Below, one piece after another: positions 26,247 to 35,800 of a DNA stretch of 64,000 nt. The stretch's first letter is position 1. Each line of letters starts with the position of its first letter. Source of the stretch: GCA-002733465 sp965230525 (lineage in GTDB: Bacteria; Pseudomonadota; Gammaproteobacteria; Enterobacterales; Kangiellaceae); the NCBI GenBank assembly GCA_965230525.1, contig OZ246008.1, positions 1,984,001-2,048,000 on the forward strand, read 5' to 3'. The notes under the pieces were generated by a model, which did no database searches, was not told the DNA's origin, and was given only the letters and a program-made list of their open reading frames with translations. The translations under genes and the position numbers were made by a program.

Positions 26247-27541
26247 TGCAAGTAAAAAATCTGCGCTGGTGGGTAATATTTCTTATCGCGCTAGCGACTA
26301 TTATCAATTACATTGATCGTTCCGCGTTAAGTGTACTTTGGCCTGATATTGTCGAGGAGCTTTTTCCTGACGAGTCGACATTGGAAAGAAAACAAATCTA
26401 TGCCAATATCTCTATCGTATTTATTTTGTCCTATGCTTTTGGGCAAGCTATTTTTGGGAAGATCTTTGATTGGGTAGGGACTCGTTTGGGCTTTGTACTG
26501 TCCATTGGAGTTTGGTCTCTTGCTACAGTAGCTCACGCTTTTGCTCAAGGCGTACTCAGTTTTAGTATATTTCGCGCAATATTAGGAGTCGCTGAAGCTG
26601 GTAATTGGCCAGGTGCTGCAAAAAGTAATGCCGATTGGTTTCCTACAAAAGAGCGCGCGCTAGCCCAAGGAATATTCAATTCAGGCGCAGCAATTGGCGG
26701 AATAATTTCTATTCCATTAATAGCCTATCTAACCGTTTTTTTTAGCTGGCAAATGGTATTTGTTGTCATTGGCTTGGTCGGATTGTTATGGCTTATTCCA
26801 TGGCTCATACTGGTCAAAGCTCCTCCTAAGACTCACCCTTGGATTACTCAAGAGGAACGTAATTATATCCTTACGGGGCAAAGACAAAGTAGTGATGAGC
26901 AAGGAGTAGAGATTGAAGAATATAACCCGACCACCACAGAGCTACTTACTAGAAAAGAAAGCTGGGGCGTTATCGTCGCGTCTGCTGCAATTGACCCTAT
27001 TTGGTGGCTGTTTGTTTTTTGGATACCTATTTACTTAAATGAAGTATACGGCATGGATGTTAAATCGATTGGTATTTACGGCTGGGTGCCATACGTAGGT
27101 GCAATGCTTGGCGCATGGTTTGGTGGACTACTGGCTCAAAACCGAATCAAGGCCGGTTGGGATACAAACAAAACTCGTAAACTTACAATTTCCCTAGGTT
27201 GTTTCATCATGCTGCCTGCATTGTTAACTATGGCGAGTCCTGGTGGGCCAACTACCGCGGTGATTATTATGGCTGTTATATTGTTTGGATTTCAAACTGC
27301 GATTGGTAACGTTCAAACATTGCCCAGTGACTTGTTTGGTAAGAAAGCAGTTGGAACTCTTGCGGGTTTATCCGGCATGGCGGCAAAGCTTGGAGCATTA
27401 GGTTTAACCGCATTAGTTCCCATGTTAACTGCCGATGGTAACTATACACCAGCGTTTGTTATTGGTGCGTCGCTAGCGGTAATTGCTATGCTCGCAGTAT
27501 GGGTTCTTATACCAAAAGTCGAACCATTGAAAGGAAAGTAA
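26246..27541 (+). CDS. MFS transporter for (unsaturated) uronate, anion:cation symporter type
   Basis: 431 residues with about twelve hydrophobic segments, starting with WWVIFLIALATIINYIDRSA, the first-helix motif of the hexuronate/glucarate (ExuT/GudP, ACS) branch of the major facilitator family. The loop after helix 2 has FGKIFDWVGTRLG and helix 4 has ILGVAEAGNWPGA, both typical of this branch. A central cytoplasmic loop (about 200-235) separates two six-helix halves. Together with KdgF, PL17 and KDG enzymes, the likely substrate is DEHU or its unsaturated monouronate precursor. Translationally coupled to kdgF; the kinase gene follows six bases after its stop. Confidence 0.92.
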   Translation: MQVKNLRWWVIFLIALATIINYIDRSALSVLWPDIVEELFPDESTLERKQIYANISIVFILSYAFGQAIFGKIFDWVGTRLGFVLSIGVWSLATVAHAFAQGVLSFSIFRAILGVAEAGNWPGAAKSNADWFPTKERALAQGIFNSGAAIGGIISIPLIAYLTVFFSWQMVFVVIGLVGLLWLIPWLILVKAPPKTHPWITQEERNYILTGQRQSSDEQGVEIEEYNPTTTELLTRKESWGVIVASAAIDPIWWLFVFWIPIYLNEVYGMDVKSIGIYGWVPYVGAMLGAWFGGLLAQNRIKAGWDTNKTRKLTISLGCFIMLPALLTMASPGGPTTAVIIMAVILFGFQTAIGNVQTLPSDLFGKKAVGTLAGLSGMAAKLGALGLTALVPMLTADGNYTPAFVIGASLAVIAMLAVWVLIPKVEPLKGK

Positions 27542-27546
27542 ATCCC

Positions 27547-28521
27547 GTGAGTAGTATCGTTTTTTTTGGTGAGTGCATGATCGAGTTGTTTCAGAACGAC
27601 GAGAACTTGTTAGAGCAAACCTATGCGGGGGATACGTTTAATTCTTCCGTCTATCTAAAGCGGACATTCCCCCAGTTAGAAGTTAATTTTGCCACCGCTA
27701 TCGGTCGAGATCTCTATAGCGCCAATATGCTAAAAATGTTCTATCATGAGCACATTGGTACTGAATTTGTGTTTCGTTCTGAAACGAAAATTCCTGGACT
27801 TTATTCGATTCAAACGGATCCAGAGGGAGAAAGAAGTTTTACCTATTGGCGAAGTGATTCGGCTGCTAGGCAAATCATGAAATTTATTGATACTGCCGCA
27901 ATGAATAGGTTGATAAGGCAGAAGATGTTTTTCTTTTCGGGTATTTCACTTGCAGTAATTTCACCTGAAGATAGAGAAAAGTTTTGGTGGCTTCTGACGG
28001 GACTCAAACGAGCCGGTGTTCTGATTGTTTTTGATCTAAATTATCGTGCACGTTTGTGGAACTCACCACAGGAAGCTAAACATATGTTTGAAACAGCGCT
28101 GACACACAGTGATGTGTGCTTGCCGGGTCTAGATGATTTTCGACAGCTTTATGAGTTCGAAACTGTTCAACAAGTTGCTGATTTTTGTCAGCCTTTTTCT
28201 TTTAAAGAATTAATCATTAAGAATGGTGCTGACGGTATTTATTGCGTGAATGATAGTGAAACCTTTCAAGTTGAAATACAGCCAGCCACTAAGGTCGTGG
28301 ACTCGACCTCGGCTGGAGACTCGTTTAACGCCGTCTATTTGGGAGCTCGCCTGAGTGGATATGAGTCTCGGATAGCCATTGAATTGGCCAGTAAAGTTGC
28401 CGCAGAGGTCATTAAACACCAAGGGGCGATTGTGCCTAGTAAAATATTTAAAGAATTTGTGGAAGGTCTGGGCGTTCCTTCGATTGGTAACGCGCCTAGC
28501 GCATCATTGAGACTGATTTAA
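27547..28521 (+). CDS. kdgK: 2-keto-3-deoxygluconate kinase (PfkB family)
   Basis: 324 residues from a GTG start at 27547, with AAGGAAAG upstream; this start gives the usual family N-terminus VFFGECMIEL. PfkB features: YAGDTFNSSVYL near the N-terminus (sugar binding) and DSTSAGDSFNAVYLGARLSG near residue 255 (anion hole and catalytic Asp, written DTxGAGD in most members). The enzyme phosphorylates KDG to KDPG with ATP. Position between the uronate transporter and KDPG aldolase leaves little doubt about the role. Confidence 0.93.
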   Translation: MSSIVFFGECMIELFQNDENLLEQTYAGDTFNSSVYLKRTFPQLEVNFATAIGRDLYSANMLKMFYHEHIGTEFVFRSETKIPGLYSIQTDPEGERSFTYWRSDSAARQIMKFIDTAAMNRLIRQKMFFFSGISLAVISPEDREKFWWLLTGLKRAGVLIVFDLNYRARLWNSPQEAKHMFETALTHSDVCLPGLDDFRQLYEFETVQQVADFCQPFSFKELIIKNGADGIYCVNDSETFQVEIQPATKVVDSTSAGDSFNAVYLGARLSGYESRIAIELASKVAAEVIKHQGAIVPSKIFKEFVEGLGVPSIGNAPSASLRLI

Positions 28522-28522
28522 T

Positions 28523-29137
28523 ATGAGCGATAATTCATTTATTCTGGGGGAGCAAACGCTATTGCCCATTATTCAAGCTGACCAAGTCGATTTGGGAGTG
28601 GAAACGGCTCGAGCTATGGTTGCCGCAGGAGCGCATATCGTGGAGGTAGTACTGCGAAGTGATGCATCACTAGCTACCGTAGAAGCGATTAAAAAAGAAT
28701 TTCCGGGGCTTAAGGTGGCAGCGGGCACCGTATTGGATACTGAGCTCTTAAGTAGCGCTATAACCGCTGGTGCATCGATCATAGTTACTCCTGCGGTTTC
28801 CACAAATCTACTCAATCACTTGATGGACTGCCCAGTGCCTGTATTGCCGGGGGTTTCTAATGTCGCCGATATATTAATGGCGAGGGAATACGGCTACACC
28901 GAGTTAAAGCTTTTTCCTGCATCGCTCGCCGGAGGAGTTGAGTTTCTTAAGTCAGTATCTTCAGTTTTTAAAGATATTTCCTTTTGCCCTACCGGCGGAG
29001 TCAATCAAAATAATAGGCTAGAGTTTCTCTCTTTACCCAATGTCTTTGCGGTTGGCGGTACCTGGGTCGCTACCCCTGAGATGGTCATTAACAAGGACTG
29101 GGCTAAGATTACAGAGCTATGTCGTGCCGCTCTTTAA
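28523..29137 (+). CDS. eda: KDPG aldolase
   Basis: 204 residues, TIM-barrel of the Eda family. The Glu in HIVEVVLRSDAS and the Schiff-base Lys (about 129) in YTELKLFPAS are in place, as are VAAGTVLD, TPAVSTNLL and the phosphate-binding CPTGGVNQNN and AVGGTWVA. It cleaves KDPG to pyruvate and glyceraldehyde 3-phosphate. The ATG lies one base after the kinase stop. It is the last gene of the alginate operon; the next gene (sigma factor) begins about 105 bases later with a different function. Confidence 0.95.
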   Translation: MSDNSFILGEQTLLPIIQADQVDLGVETARAMVAAGAHIVEVVLRSDASLATVEAIKKEFPGLKVAAGTVLDTELLSSAITAGASIIVTPAVSTNLLNHLMDCPVPVLPGVSNVADILMAREYGYTELKLFPASLAGGVEFLKSVSSVFKDISFCPTGGVNQNNRLEFLSLPNVFAVGGTWVATPEMVINKDWAKITELCRAAL

Positions 29138-29176
29138 CCCATCAACGCTGACTAAATAAAAATTCATCTTTCCGCA

Positions 29177-29200
29177 AACCTTTTACAAATCTGAACGTAT
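29177..29200 (+). promoter_or_regulatory. Possible ECF-type promoter before the sigma factor gene
   Basis: AACC at 29177-29180, a 15-base spacer, then CGTAT at 29196-29200. The AACC/CGT pairing is usual for self-regulated ECF sigma factors, but the match is partial. Confidence 0.33.
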
Positions 29201-29242
29201 TGAATAGTATCTAAGTTAACAACAGGTTAGGTATCTTCAATA

Positions 29243-29794
29243 ATGACCGATGAAACGTCACTGATGCTAAAAGTCAAAGATGGCCAAATAGGCTATCTTT
29301 CTGATTTGTTTGAGGCAAATCACGTGGCTCTATTTAATTTCTATCTTCGTTCCGGTCTAAATCGCGCATTAGCTGAAGATTTAGTTCAAGAAACCTTTAT
29401 GCGAGTTCTGGCTTATCGTACTACTTATAAGGCAGAAAGTTCGTTCAAAGCCTGGTTTTATCGTATCGCTCGCAATGTGGTTTCCGATCATTTTAGAAAA
29501 CTTTCTAACAAGGATTTTCACGAATCATTGGAAGAGCAGCATATTCAAACCACCGATCCCTTGACTGATTCGCTCGAACAAGCGGATCAACGCGATGACT
29601 TTGATAAAGCACTATCGGCGATCCCAGTAGAGCATCGAGAAATCATTATTCTAAGTCGTTTTCAACAACTGAATTACGCGGATATAGCTGAATTGCTGAA
29701 CTGTAATATTAATACCCTTAAAACCAGAATGCGCGCAGCCATTTCCAACCTTAAAACCGAATACCAATTAATAACTGGTGAGGTGACACCATGA
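29243..29794 (+). CDS. ECF-type RNA polymerase sigma factor
   Basis: 183 residues. Region 2 (about 20-95) includes NRALAEDLVQETFMRVLAYR and SFKAWFYRIARNVVSDHFRK, which bind core polymerase and the -10 element. Region 4 (about 125-175) includes IPVEHREIIILSRFQQLNYADIAELL and the recognition helix NINTLKTRMRAAISNL. Sigma region 3 is absent, as in ECF factors. Its stop codon overlaps the start of the next gene (ATGA), whose product has one membrane segment and is the likely anti-sigma partner. The stimulus is not evident; the genes that follow encode exported proteins. Confidence 0.92.
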   Translation: MTDETSLMLKVKDGQIGYLSDLFEANHVALFNFYLRSGLNRALAEDLVQETFMRVLAYRTTYKAESSFKAWFYRIARNVVSDHFRKLSNKDFHESLEEQHIQTTDPLTDSLEQADQRDDFDKALSAIPVEHREIIILSRFQQLNYADIAELLNCNINTLKTRMRAAISNLKTEYQLITGEVTP

Positions 29795-30600
29795 ATCATC
29801 AAGATATTATTTCGCAAAAGATAGAATTCTTAAACGGCAATCGTGCCAAGGATCTTTCGCCGGAAACTTTGGCTATGGTCAAGCAAGATCCAGAACTTGC
29901 TAATGAACTCGACTTTATCGAAAGACTGTGGCAACAATCGGAGCTAGACAAGGTGACCCAACCCTCAGCACAAATGCAAGCGCGTTTCTATCAGATGCTA
30001 AGTCACGCTCAGTCAACAGAAGCATCTATGTCCAGAGAGCAGTCTAAACCAAAAGAATCGTTGCTAGAAAGACTAGGGCTTTTCAAGCCTGCCTTTCAAG
30101 TCTTGTTATTGATAGTCATGTTTAGTTTTGGTTGGTCAATACCCAGCAACAAACTCTCTGAGCAATCTCAATACACCGCTAATTTAGAAAATAAGGTCGA
30201 AACTCTAAACGTCATGGTCGCTTTATCTATGCTGAAGAAAGAGTCTACCGCGGAGCGATTAGCGGGGCTCGATTATGCCAAAAATGTCAGTCTCGATGAT
30301 CAACGTTTGCTGAATTCATTGTTAGGCTTGTTAAATGGTGACCGTTCAAGTGCAGTTCGGCTATCGGTTGTTGATGTATTAGCTGCCAGTCAACAGCAAT
30401 ACAAAATACAAGATAAAATTGTGGATAGTCTTTCCAAACAAACCAATCCAATTGTTCAAGTCGCCTTAGTTGACTTGTTACAAAGTTACTCAAATTTGAG
30501 TCAGCGGCAGTTACAAAAAATTTATGCTAACGAAGATTTGGATGAGGAAGTTAAAAGGTTAATACAGCAAAACTTCACTCGAAAAAAGCAATCAATTTAG
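29791..30600 (+). CDS. Membrane protein with HEAT-like C-terminus, putative anti-sigma factor
   Basis: 269 residues. The N-terminal about 100 residues are acidic, soluble and presumably cytoplasmic; they do not contain the HxxxCxxC zinc motif of classical anti-sigma factors. One transmembrane segment follows (FQVLLLIVMFSFGW, about 108-122). The periplasmic remainder is a helix-rich region with two to three HEAT-like repeats (SAVRLSVVDVLAASQQQ, PIVQVALVDLLQSYSN). The four-base overlap with the ECF gene makes co-translation likely and suggests an anti-sigma role, though no anti-sigma family was recognised from sequence. Confidence 0.75.
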   Translation: MNHQDIISQKIEFLNGNRAKDLSPETLAMVKQDPELANELDFIERLWQQSELDKVTQPSAQMQARFYQMLSHAQSTEASMSREQSKPKESLLERLGLFKPAFQVLLLIVMFSFGWSIPSNKLSEQSQYTANLENKVETLNVMVALSMLKKESTAERLAGLDYAKNVSLDDQRLLNSLLGLLNGDRSSAVRLSVVDVLAASQQQYKIQDKIVDSLSKQTNPIVQVALVDLLQSYSNLSQRQLQKIYANEDLDEEVKRLIQQNFTRKKQSI

Positions 30601-30664
30601 CCGAAGTGACCCGCTAACTCACGAAAATAAACGAATTTGAAATCTTAAATGAGGTATTCCGAAA

Positions 30665-31555
30665 ATGAAATTAACTAAACTGAAAACAATGTTATCACTT
30701 GCTGCTTTTAGTTGCGTACAGCTGGCATTTGCGTCTGAGCGAAGTGTAAGCCACAACTTAACACTTTCGGACCCAAGTAAGCCTGCGATGATAGAAGTAT
30801 CATTGATGAAAGGAAAAATTACGGTCGAAGGCTACAAAGGAAAAACTGTTGATATCAAAGCGACTGTTATCGATTTAGATAAAGTGAGTGACTATGAGAG
30901 CCAACATGAAAATAAAATGCGTATTAATACCAATGTTAATACTAATTGGGAACACTCAGAACAGTCGGAGCGACCATCAATTAAAGGCTTAAAAAGGGTT
31001 AAAAAAACCAATGTCAATATTGATATAGAAGAACGTCGAAATAGGGTTAGTATTGAATCTCATAATAATCGTGACAACATTAACCTAGTATTACGTGTTC
31101 CTTTTAATTCAGACTTGGAGCTTGAAATTAATAAAGGTGAGGGGATCAGCGTCAATAATGTTTATGGCAGCATTGAAATCGAGAGTGTTCGAGGCCCGAT
31201 ATCCGCCAAAGGCGTGCGTGGTTCGATTGTTGCTGAATCATCTCGTAGTGACATGACTGTTGTATTTGATCAATTTAATCAAGACAAACCTTCTTCCTTG
31301 ACAGTCCATCGCGGCAATATAGATGTTACCTTACCCAAAAAAGCGAGTGCTTTGATTGAGGTCAAAAACTATGAAGGCGAAATATATTCTGGCCTGGATA
31401 CTGAGTTTAAAAATGTCGATAAGGTAGAAAAAGGTAAAAATAAAGGCCATCAACAGATTACCATCGGTGGTTCAATGGAAGCTAATTTAAACGGTGGTAA
31501 GCAAAAGCTTCTATTACATACATTTCGAGGTGATATGTTTATTCGTAGTAAATAA
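30665..31555 (+). CDS. Exported DUF4097-like beta-helical protein
   Basis: 296 residues with a signal peptide (MKLTKLKTMLSLAAFSCVQLAFA) and GAGG before the ATG. The mature part consists of short beta-rungs with the pattern seen in DUF4097/adhesin-like proteins: IEVSLMKGKITVEGYKGKTVDI, NSDLELEINKGEGISVNNVYG, SVRGPISAKGVRGSIVAESS and SLTVHRGNIDVTLP. Proteins of this group often lie behind ECF sigma/anti-sigma pairs and are thought to be envelope components; the exact role is unknown. It ends before a strong terminator, closing the sigma operon. Confidence 0.8.
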   Translation: MKLTKLKTMLSLAAFSCVQLAFASERSVSHNLTLSDPSKPAMIEVSLMKGKITVEGYKGKTVDIKATVIDLDKVSDYESQHENKMRINTNVNTNWEHSEQSERPSIKGLKRVKKTNVNIDIEERRNRVSIESHNNRDNINLVLRVPFNSDLELEINKGEGISVNNVYGSIEIESVRGPISAKGVRGSIVAESSRSDMTVVFDQFNQDKPSSLTVHRGNIDVTLPKKASALIEVKNYEGEIYSGLDTEFKNVDKVEKGKNKGHQQITIGGSMEANLNGGKQKLLLHTFRGDMFIRSK

Positions 31556-31573
31556 ACACCGCTTTAACTTAAG

Positions 31574-31598
31574 AAAGGCCGATTTTCGGCCTTTTTTT
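31574..31598 (+). terminator. Rho-independent terminator after the DUF4097-like gene
   Basis: 9-bp stem AAAGGCCGA / TCGGCCTTT, 3-base loop, T run. Confidence 0.92.
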
Positions 31599-31673
31599 AG
31601 CCAAGACTAAAACCTTTTCTTAGTTTTTTAGTAATCAGTAATAGAAATTTTAAAAACGAGTTGGAGCCTAATA

Positions 31674-32603
31674 ATGAATTTAATAAAGTCTTGTGTCATA
31701 TCCAAGTTATTCCGTCGACCTGGCGGGTTGCTAACAGCCCTACTAGTATCCTTTAGTAGTAGCCAATTACTAGCGCATGATAAAGCATATTCAATGCAAT
31801 CTCAGCTTGAAAGACATGGGGTAACCGATAGTTATATTCAAGAGCTGGCGTCCTATGGCTACTCAAATCTTGATGATCAACAATTACTCTCATTTAAAAT
31901 TCATAAAGTCGATGGCGACTACATTCAACAACTTGTTGATTTAGGTTACGCGCAATTAAATGCCAACAAGTTACTTGGATTCAAGATTCACGGAATCGAC
32001 AGAGCCTATGTGCAGTCGATTGAATCCTTTGGTCTTGGACGGCTGGATGCTCAAAATATCCTAGCTTTTAAAATTCATAATATTGACAAAGAATATGTTG
32101 CTTGGTATCTCTCACTTGGGTTAGATGATCAATCGCCGTCGAAACTACTCGCGTTTACCATACACGGCATTGATGATTCATTTATGCAAGCAACGCAACA
32201 GCTTGGTTTTACTGACTTAGACTCAGGTGATTATTTGGCCGCAAAGATACATCAAATCGATCATTTATTTGTTGAGCATATGCGTGCGTTAGGCATACAA
32301 GTCAATAAACTAAATGATGCGCTAAAGTTAAAAATATTTAACGTCGATGAAGATTGGATTACGCATATAAAAAATTATCAACTCGATGCCGTTAATGCCA
32401 ATGAAATTGTTGCATTAAAAATACTCGATCTAGACGATGGCTTAATCAGGCAGGTTAAAGAATTGGATATTGAACGCTTTTCTTTAAAAGATTTTCTTAA
32501 AGAGCGAGCTGGCTATAAGAGTGACTATCATCGACAAAATAGCGAGATGGAATTAGCATTTGAGAGAGTGATCAATAAAATTTATTATTTAAAACTTGAA
32601 TAG
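31674..32603 (+). CDS. Exported protein of about 32-residue KIHxID repeats
   Basis: 309 residues with an N-terminal hydrophobic signal (GLLTALLVSFSSSQLLA) and GGAG upstream of the ATG. From about residue 45 to 270 it is built of about seven repeats with the pattern (I/V)DxxYVQxxxxLGxxxLxxxxLLxFKIHG: for example KVDGDYIQQLVDLGYAQLNA, GIDRAYVQSIESFGLGRLDA and GIDDSFMQATQQLGFTDLDS. Similar repeats with a G(Y/F) and a (R/K)(I/V)HG motif are found in proteins that accompany BlaR1/M56 sensors and sigma-factor loci. The function is unknown; a solenoid that mediates protein contacts in the periplasm is plausible. It is probably under the same control as the upstream sigma operon despite the terminator. 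Confidence 0.75.
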   Translation: MNLIKSCVISKLFRRPGGLLTALLVSFSSSQLLAHDKAYSMQSQLERHGVTDSYIQELASYGYSNLDDQQLLSFKIHKVDGDYIQQLVDLGYAQLNANKLLGFKIHGIDRAYVQSIESFGLGRLDAQNILAFKIHNIDKEYVAWYLSLGLDDQSPSKLLAFTIHGIDDSFMQATQQLGFTDLDSGDYLAAKIHQIDHLFVEHMRALGIQVNKLNDALKLKIFNVDEDWITHIKNYQLDAVNANEIVALKILDLDDGLIRQVKELDIERFSLKDFLKERAGYKSDYHRQNSEMELAFERVINKIYYLKLE

Positions 32604-32730
32604 TGGCGTTAGTTGTAGAGTCGTTTTGAACTCATAAAGTATCAAACTATGTTCGTTGAGGGACTGTATGCAGGTACTGTTGGACAAATTGATCAATACC
32701 ATCCACGCTATATCTCCAATAAAACCAAGC

Positions 32731-32800
32731 CTTAACAGCTACATCTTAAAAAATACATCTTAAAAACTAAATCTTAACGACTACACTTTAACAACTACAC
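32731..32800. repeat. Degenerate 14-bp tandem repeat, five copies
   Basis: Unit CTTAACAACTACAC (approximate consensus), copies at 32731, 32745, 32759, 32773 and 32787, with no spacers. It lies in the spacer between convergent genes. Confidence 0.85.
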
Positions 32801-32813
32801 CCACGAATACAAA

Positions 32814-35800
32814 CTAGCTATATTCAAGCAATAGTTGCTGCATTGATTCAAAAGTCTGCTCTAGCTCCCCTAATCCTTGGCGAGCTTTTTCTATATTTCC
32901 ATTCTCATATAAGTCTCGCAGGGTATTTGCGCTGGCATGAATTTGTTTATGAAATATATCCAGTTGATAAATTAATGTTTGGTCATAATTTCCTTCTCGT
33001 TTGGCGCGTTCGATCCAACGTCCACAATGGCATTGGCGGTTATTCATTATTGGCCAATCTCTAATCATATTAGGTTCAAGTAAAATGTTGGTGACAAAGT
33101 GATTCTTCCACCAGCTACAAGTCAACTCAAAGAGTGCTATTTTACTTTGTTGTTCGCTGTGTTCATTTTGTCCCCAATCGAGCCACTTTTCATTGGTATT
33201 ATGAGTTGAACTCCATTGAATAATTTGCTCGGCAGGCATTGGTTTTGCTATTTCATAGCCTTGGGCGAGTTCACAGCCCATCATGAGTAAGATAAGCCCA
33301 TGCTCTGTACTTTCTACGCCTTCCGCAATGACCTGTCGCTCAAATGATTCGGCTAAGCCTATCACTCCATCGACAATCACGTAGTCACTCGGATCGTCTA
33401 ACACATCTCTGACAAAACTCTGATCGATTTTTATGGTGTTAGTGGGAAGGTTGCGCATATGAGTTAATGAAGAATAACCCGTACCAAAATCATCTAGGGC
33501 AATATTAACCCCCAATGTTTCCTGGCAAGTTCTTAGGGTTTCGCTAATAATGCCAAGGTCACTGAGCACACTACTTTCTAAGATTTCAAGTTGTAATTTT
33601 TCTGGATTAATTTCGGAGTTTTCAGCCAAGATATTACTGAGATACTTTATAAAATCATTGGATTGCAGGTGGTGCGAGGAGATATTCACACTGACTTCTA
33701 GATCAAGCCCTTGTTTATTCCAGGTTTTCATCTGTTCGATGGCTGTGGCTATGACCCACTCGCCGACTTTAATCTCTAGTGGCGTGCCTTCCATCATAGG
33801 TAGAAACTCCATTGGCGGTATTAGTCCTTTTTCGGGATGTTGCCAACGAATTAATGCCTCTGCACCAAAAAATGCGCCGGTACGCATATTTATTTTTGGT
33901 TGGTAATAGAGTACCAATTGGTCTTGTTCAAGCGCGTGCTCGATTTCGGCAATCCAGTTATGTCGAGTGATGCGCTTTAAGTTTTTCTCAGTATTGAAAC
34001 GTTGGAAGCGGTTTTTTCCGACAAGTTTTGCTTGGTACATTGCGTGGTCGGCATGCCGCAGTAAAGTATCAATATCAGCCTCATCATCCGGGTAAATAGT
34101 TACGCCACACGAGGCGGTAATTCGGTGTTGTTGGCCATCAATTAGAAAGGGTTCAGACAGTGAGTCTAAAATTCTTTGCAGCGATTGTGAACACATTTCA
34201 AAACTATCAATATCGCCTAACAACAATGCAAACTCATCTCCACCCTGGCGGGACACAGTGTCTTCACTGCGAACTTGTTCGCTGATTCGACGCGAAACTT
34301 CAACGAGTAATCGATCGCCGATGTTATGACCATAGCGGTCATTTATGGGTTTAAAATTATCTAGATCCAAAAAGCATACTGCAAGTTTCTTTTTACTGCG
34401 TTTACTGTGGGCGATTGCTTGATGAAAGCGATCGGTAAATAGCGACCGATTAGGAAGTTGGGTCAACACATCGTAGTGTGCCATTAATTTCAGTTCTTCT
34501 TTTTGCTTGATGGTACTAGTAATATCTGAGAATAGTCCCACATAATTTAGAGTGTTGCCTTGTTCGTCATTTAAAGAGGAAATTGAAAGCAGCTCGATAT
34601 ATAGCTCACCATTTTTTTTGCAATTCCACACTTCCCCTTGCCAGTGCCCATATTGCACAACGGAGTTCCACATTTCTCTAAAGAATTCTTGGTTGTGCTT
34701 TCCAGAAGAAAGTATGCTGGGGTTTTTGCCAATTACTTCTTCGCGGTCATAGCCGGTAATAATACAAAAGGCCGGATTAACTTCCACGATAATACCTTGT
34801 GGATCGGTAATGATAATGGCCTCGTGAGTATCGCTAAATACCCTTGAAAACAATTGAACTTGTTCAACAAATAGACTGCGTTCAATGGCAACTGCGGCTA
34901 ACTTGGAGACATATTCTATTCGTTTGAAGTCTTCTTCATTGGGTTTGCTCGGGTGATCGTGATAGATTGCAAAGGAGCCTAGTACTCGCCCTTCATTACC
35001 GATGATTGGTTCAGACCAACAAGATTGTAAATTCGCTCGCTCAGTTAGTTCGCGAAATTTTTCCCAGTTTTTATGTCGGCGGATATCTTCAGCAATGACT
35101 CGTTTTGCAGTATAAATGGCAGCACCACAACATCCTTCTTCGGGACCAATTGGCATGCCATTAATGGACTCACTATAAAATCGGGGGAGGCGACAGGAAG
35201 CTGCAGTAAGAATATGTTTTTCTTCCTTGTCGAGTGTCAGAATACTGCAAATTAAATTAGGTTCCATTTGCTCAAGAACATTAATGATGGCATTGAGAAT
35301 TTCTTCTAATGGTGCGCCATTAACTAATAATTCAAGCACTTTGACTCTGATCGATTCTCTTAGGGCGATATTCTTTTCTTCAGTGATGTCTTTCTGAACG
35401 GCAAGTATTCGAGTAGAGCGACCTTTTGAATCTCGCTCTACCGTTTGACCAAATGAACTTAGCCAGATGTATTGGTCATGTTTATTTTTCATTCGAAATT
35501 CATGCGGAACAGGGTCATCATATTTAAGCGTTCTTATAAAAGCGCTCACTACGGGTTCAATGTCGTCAGGGTGAATTCTGGTTTTCCATAAATTTATGTT
35601 GCTCGATAATTCCTCAATTTGATAACCAAACAAGTGAGCATATTCTTCACTAATGATTATTTTATTGTTGATTGGGTCCATATCAAACCAACCTTGCTTT
35701 CCGAGTTGGTGAGAAAAATTGAGTCGTTTGATGTTGTCTGAGGTATAACTTAAGAGTAAATCGAGGTCGTGCGATAAACCATCAAAGGTAAATTCTTGCT

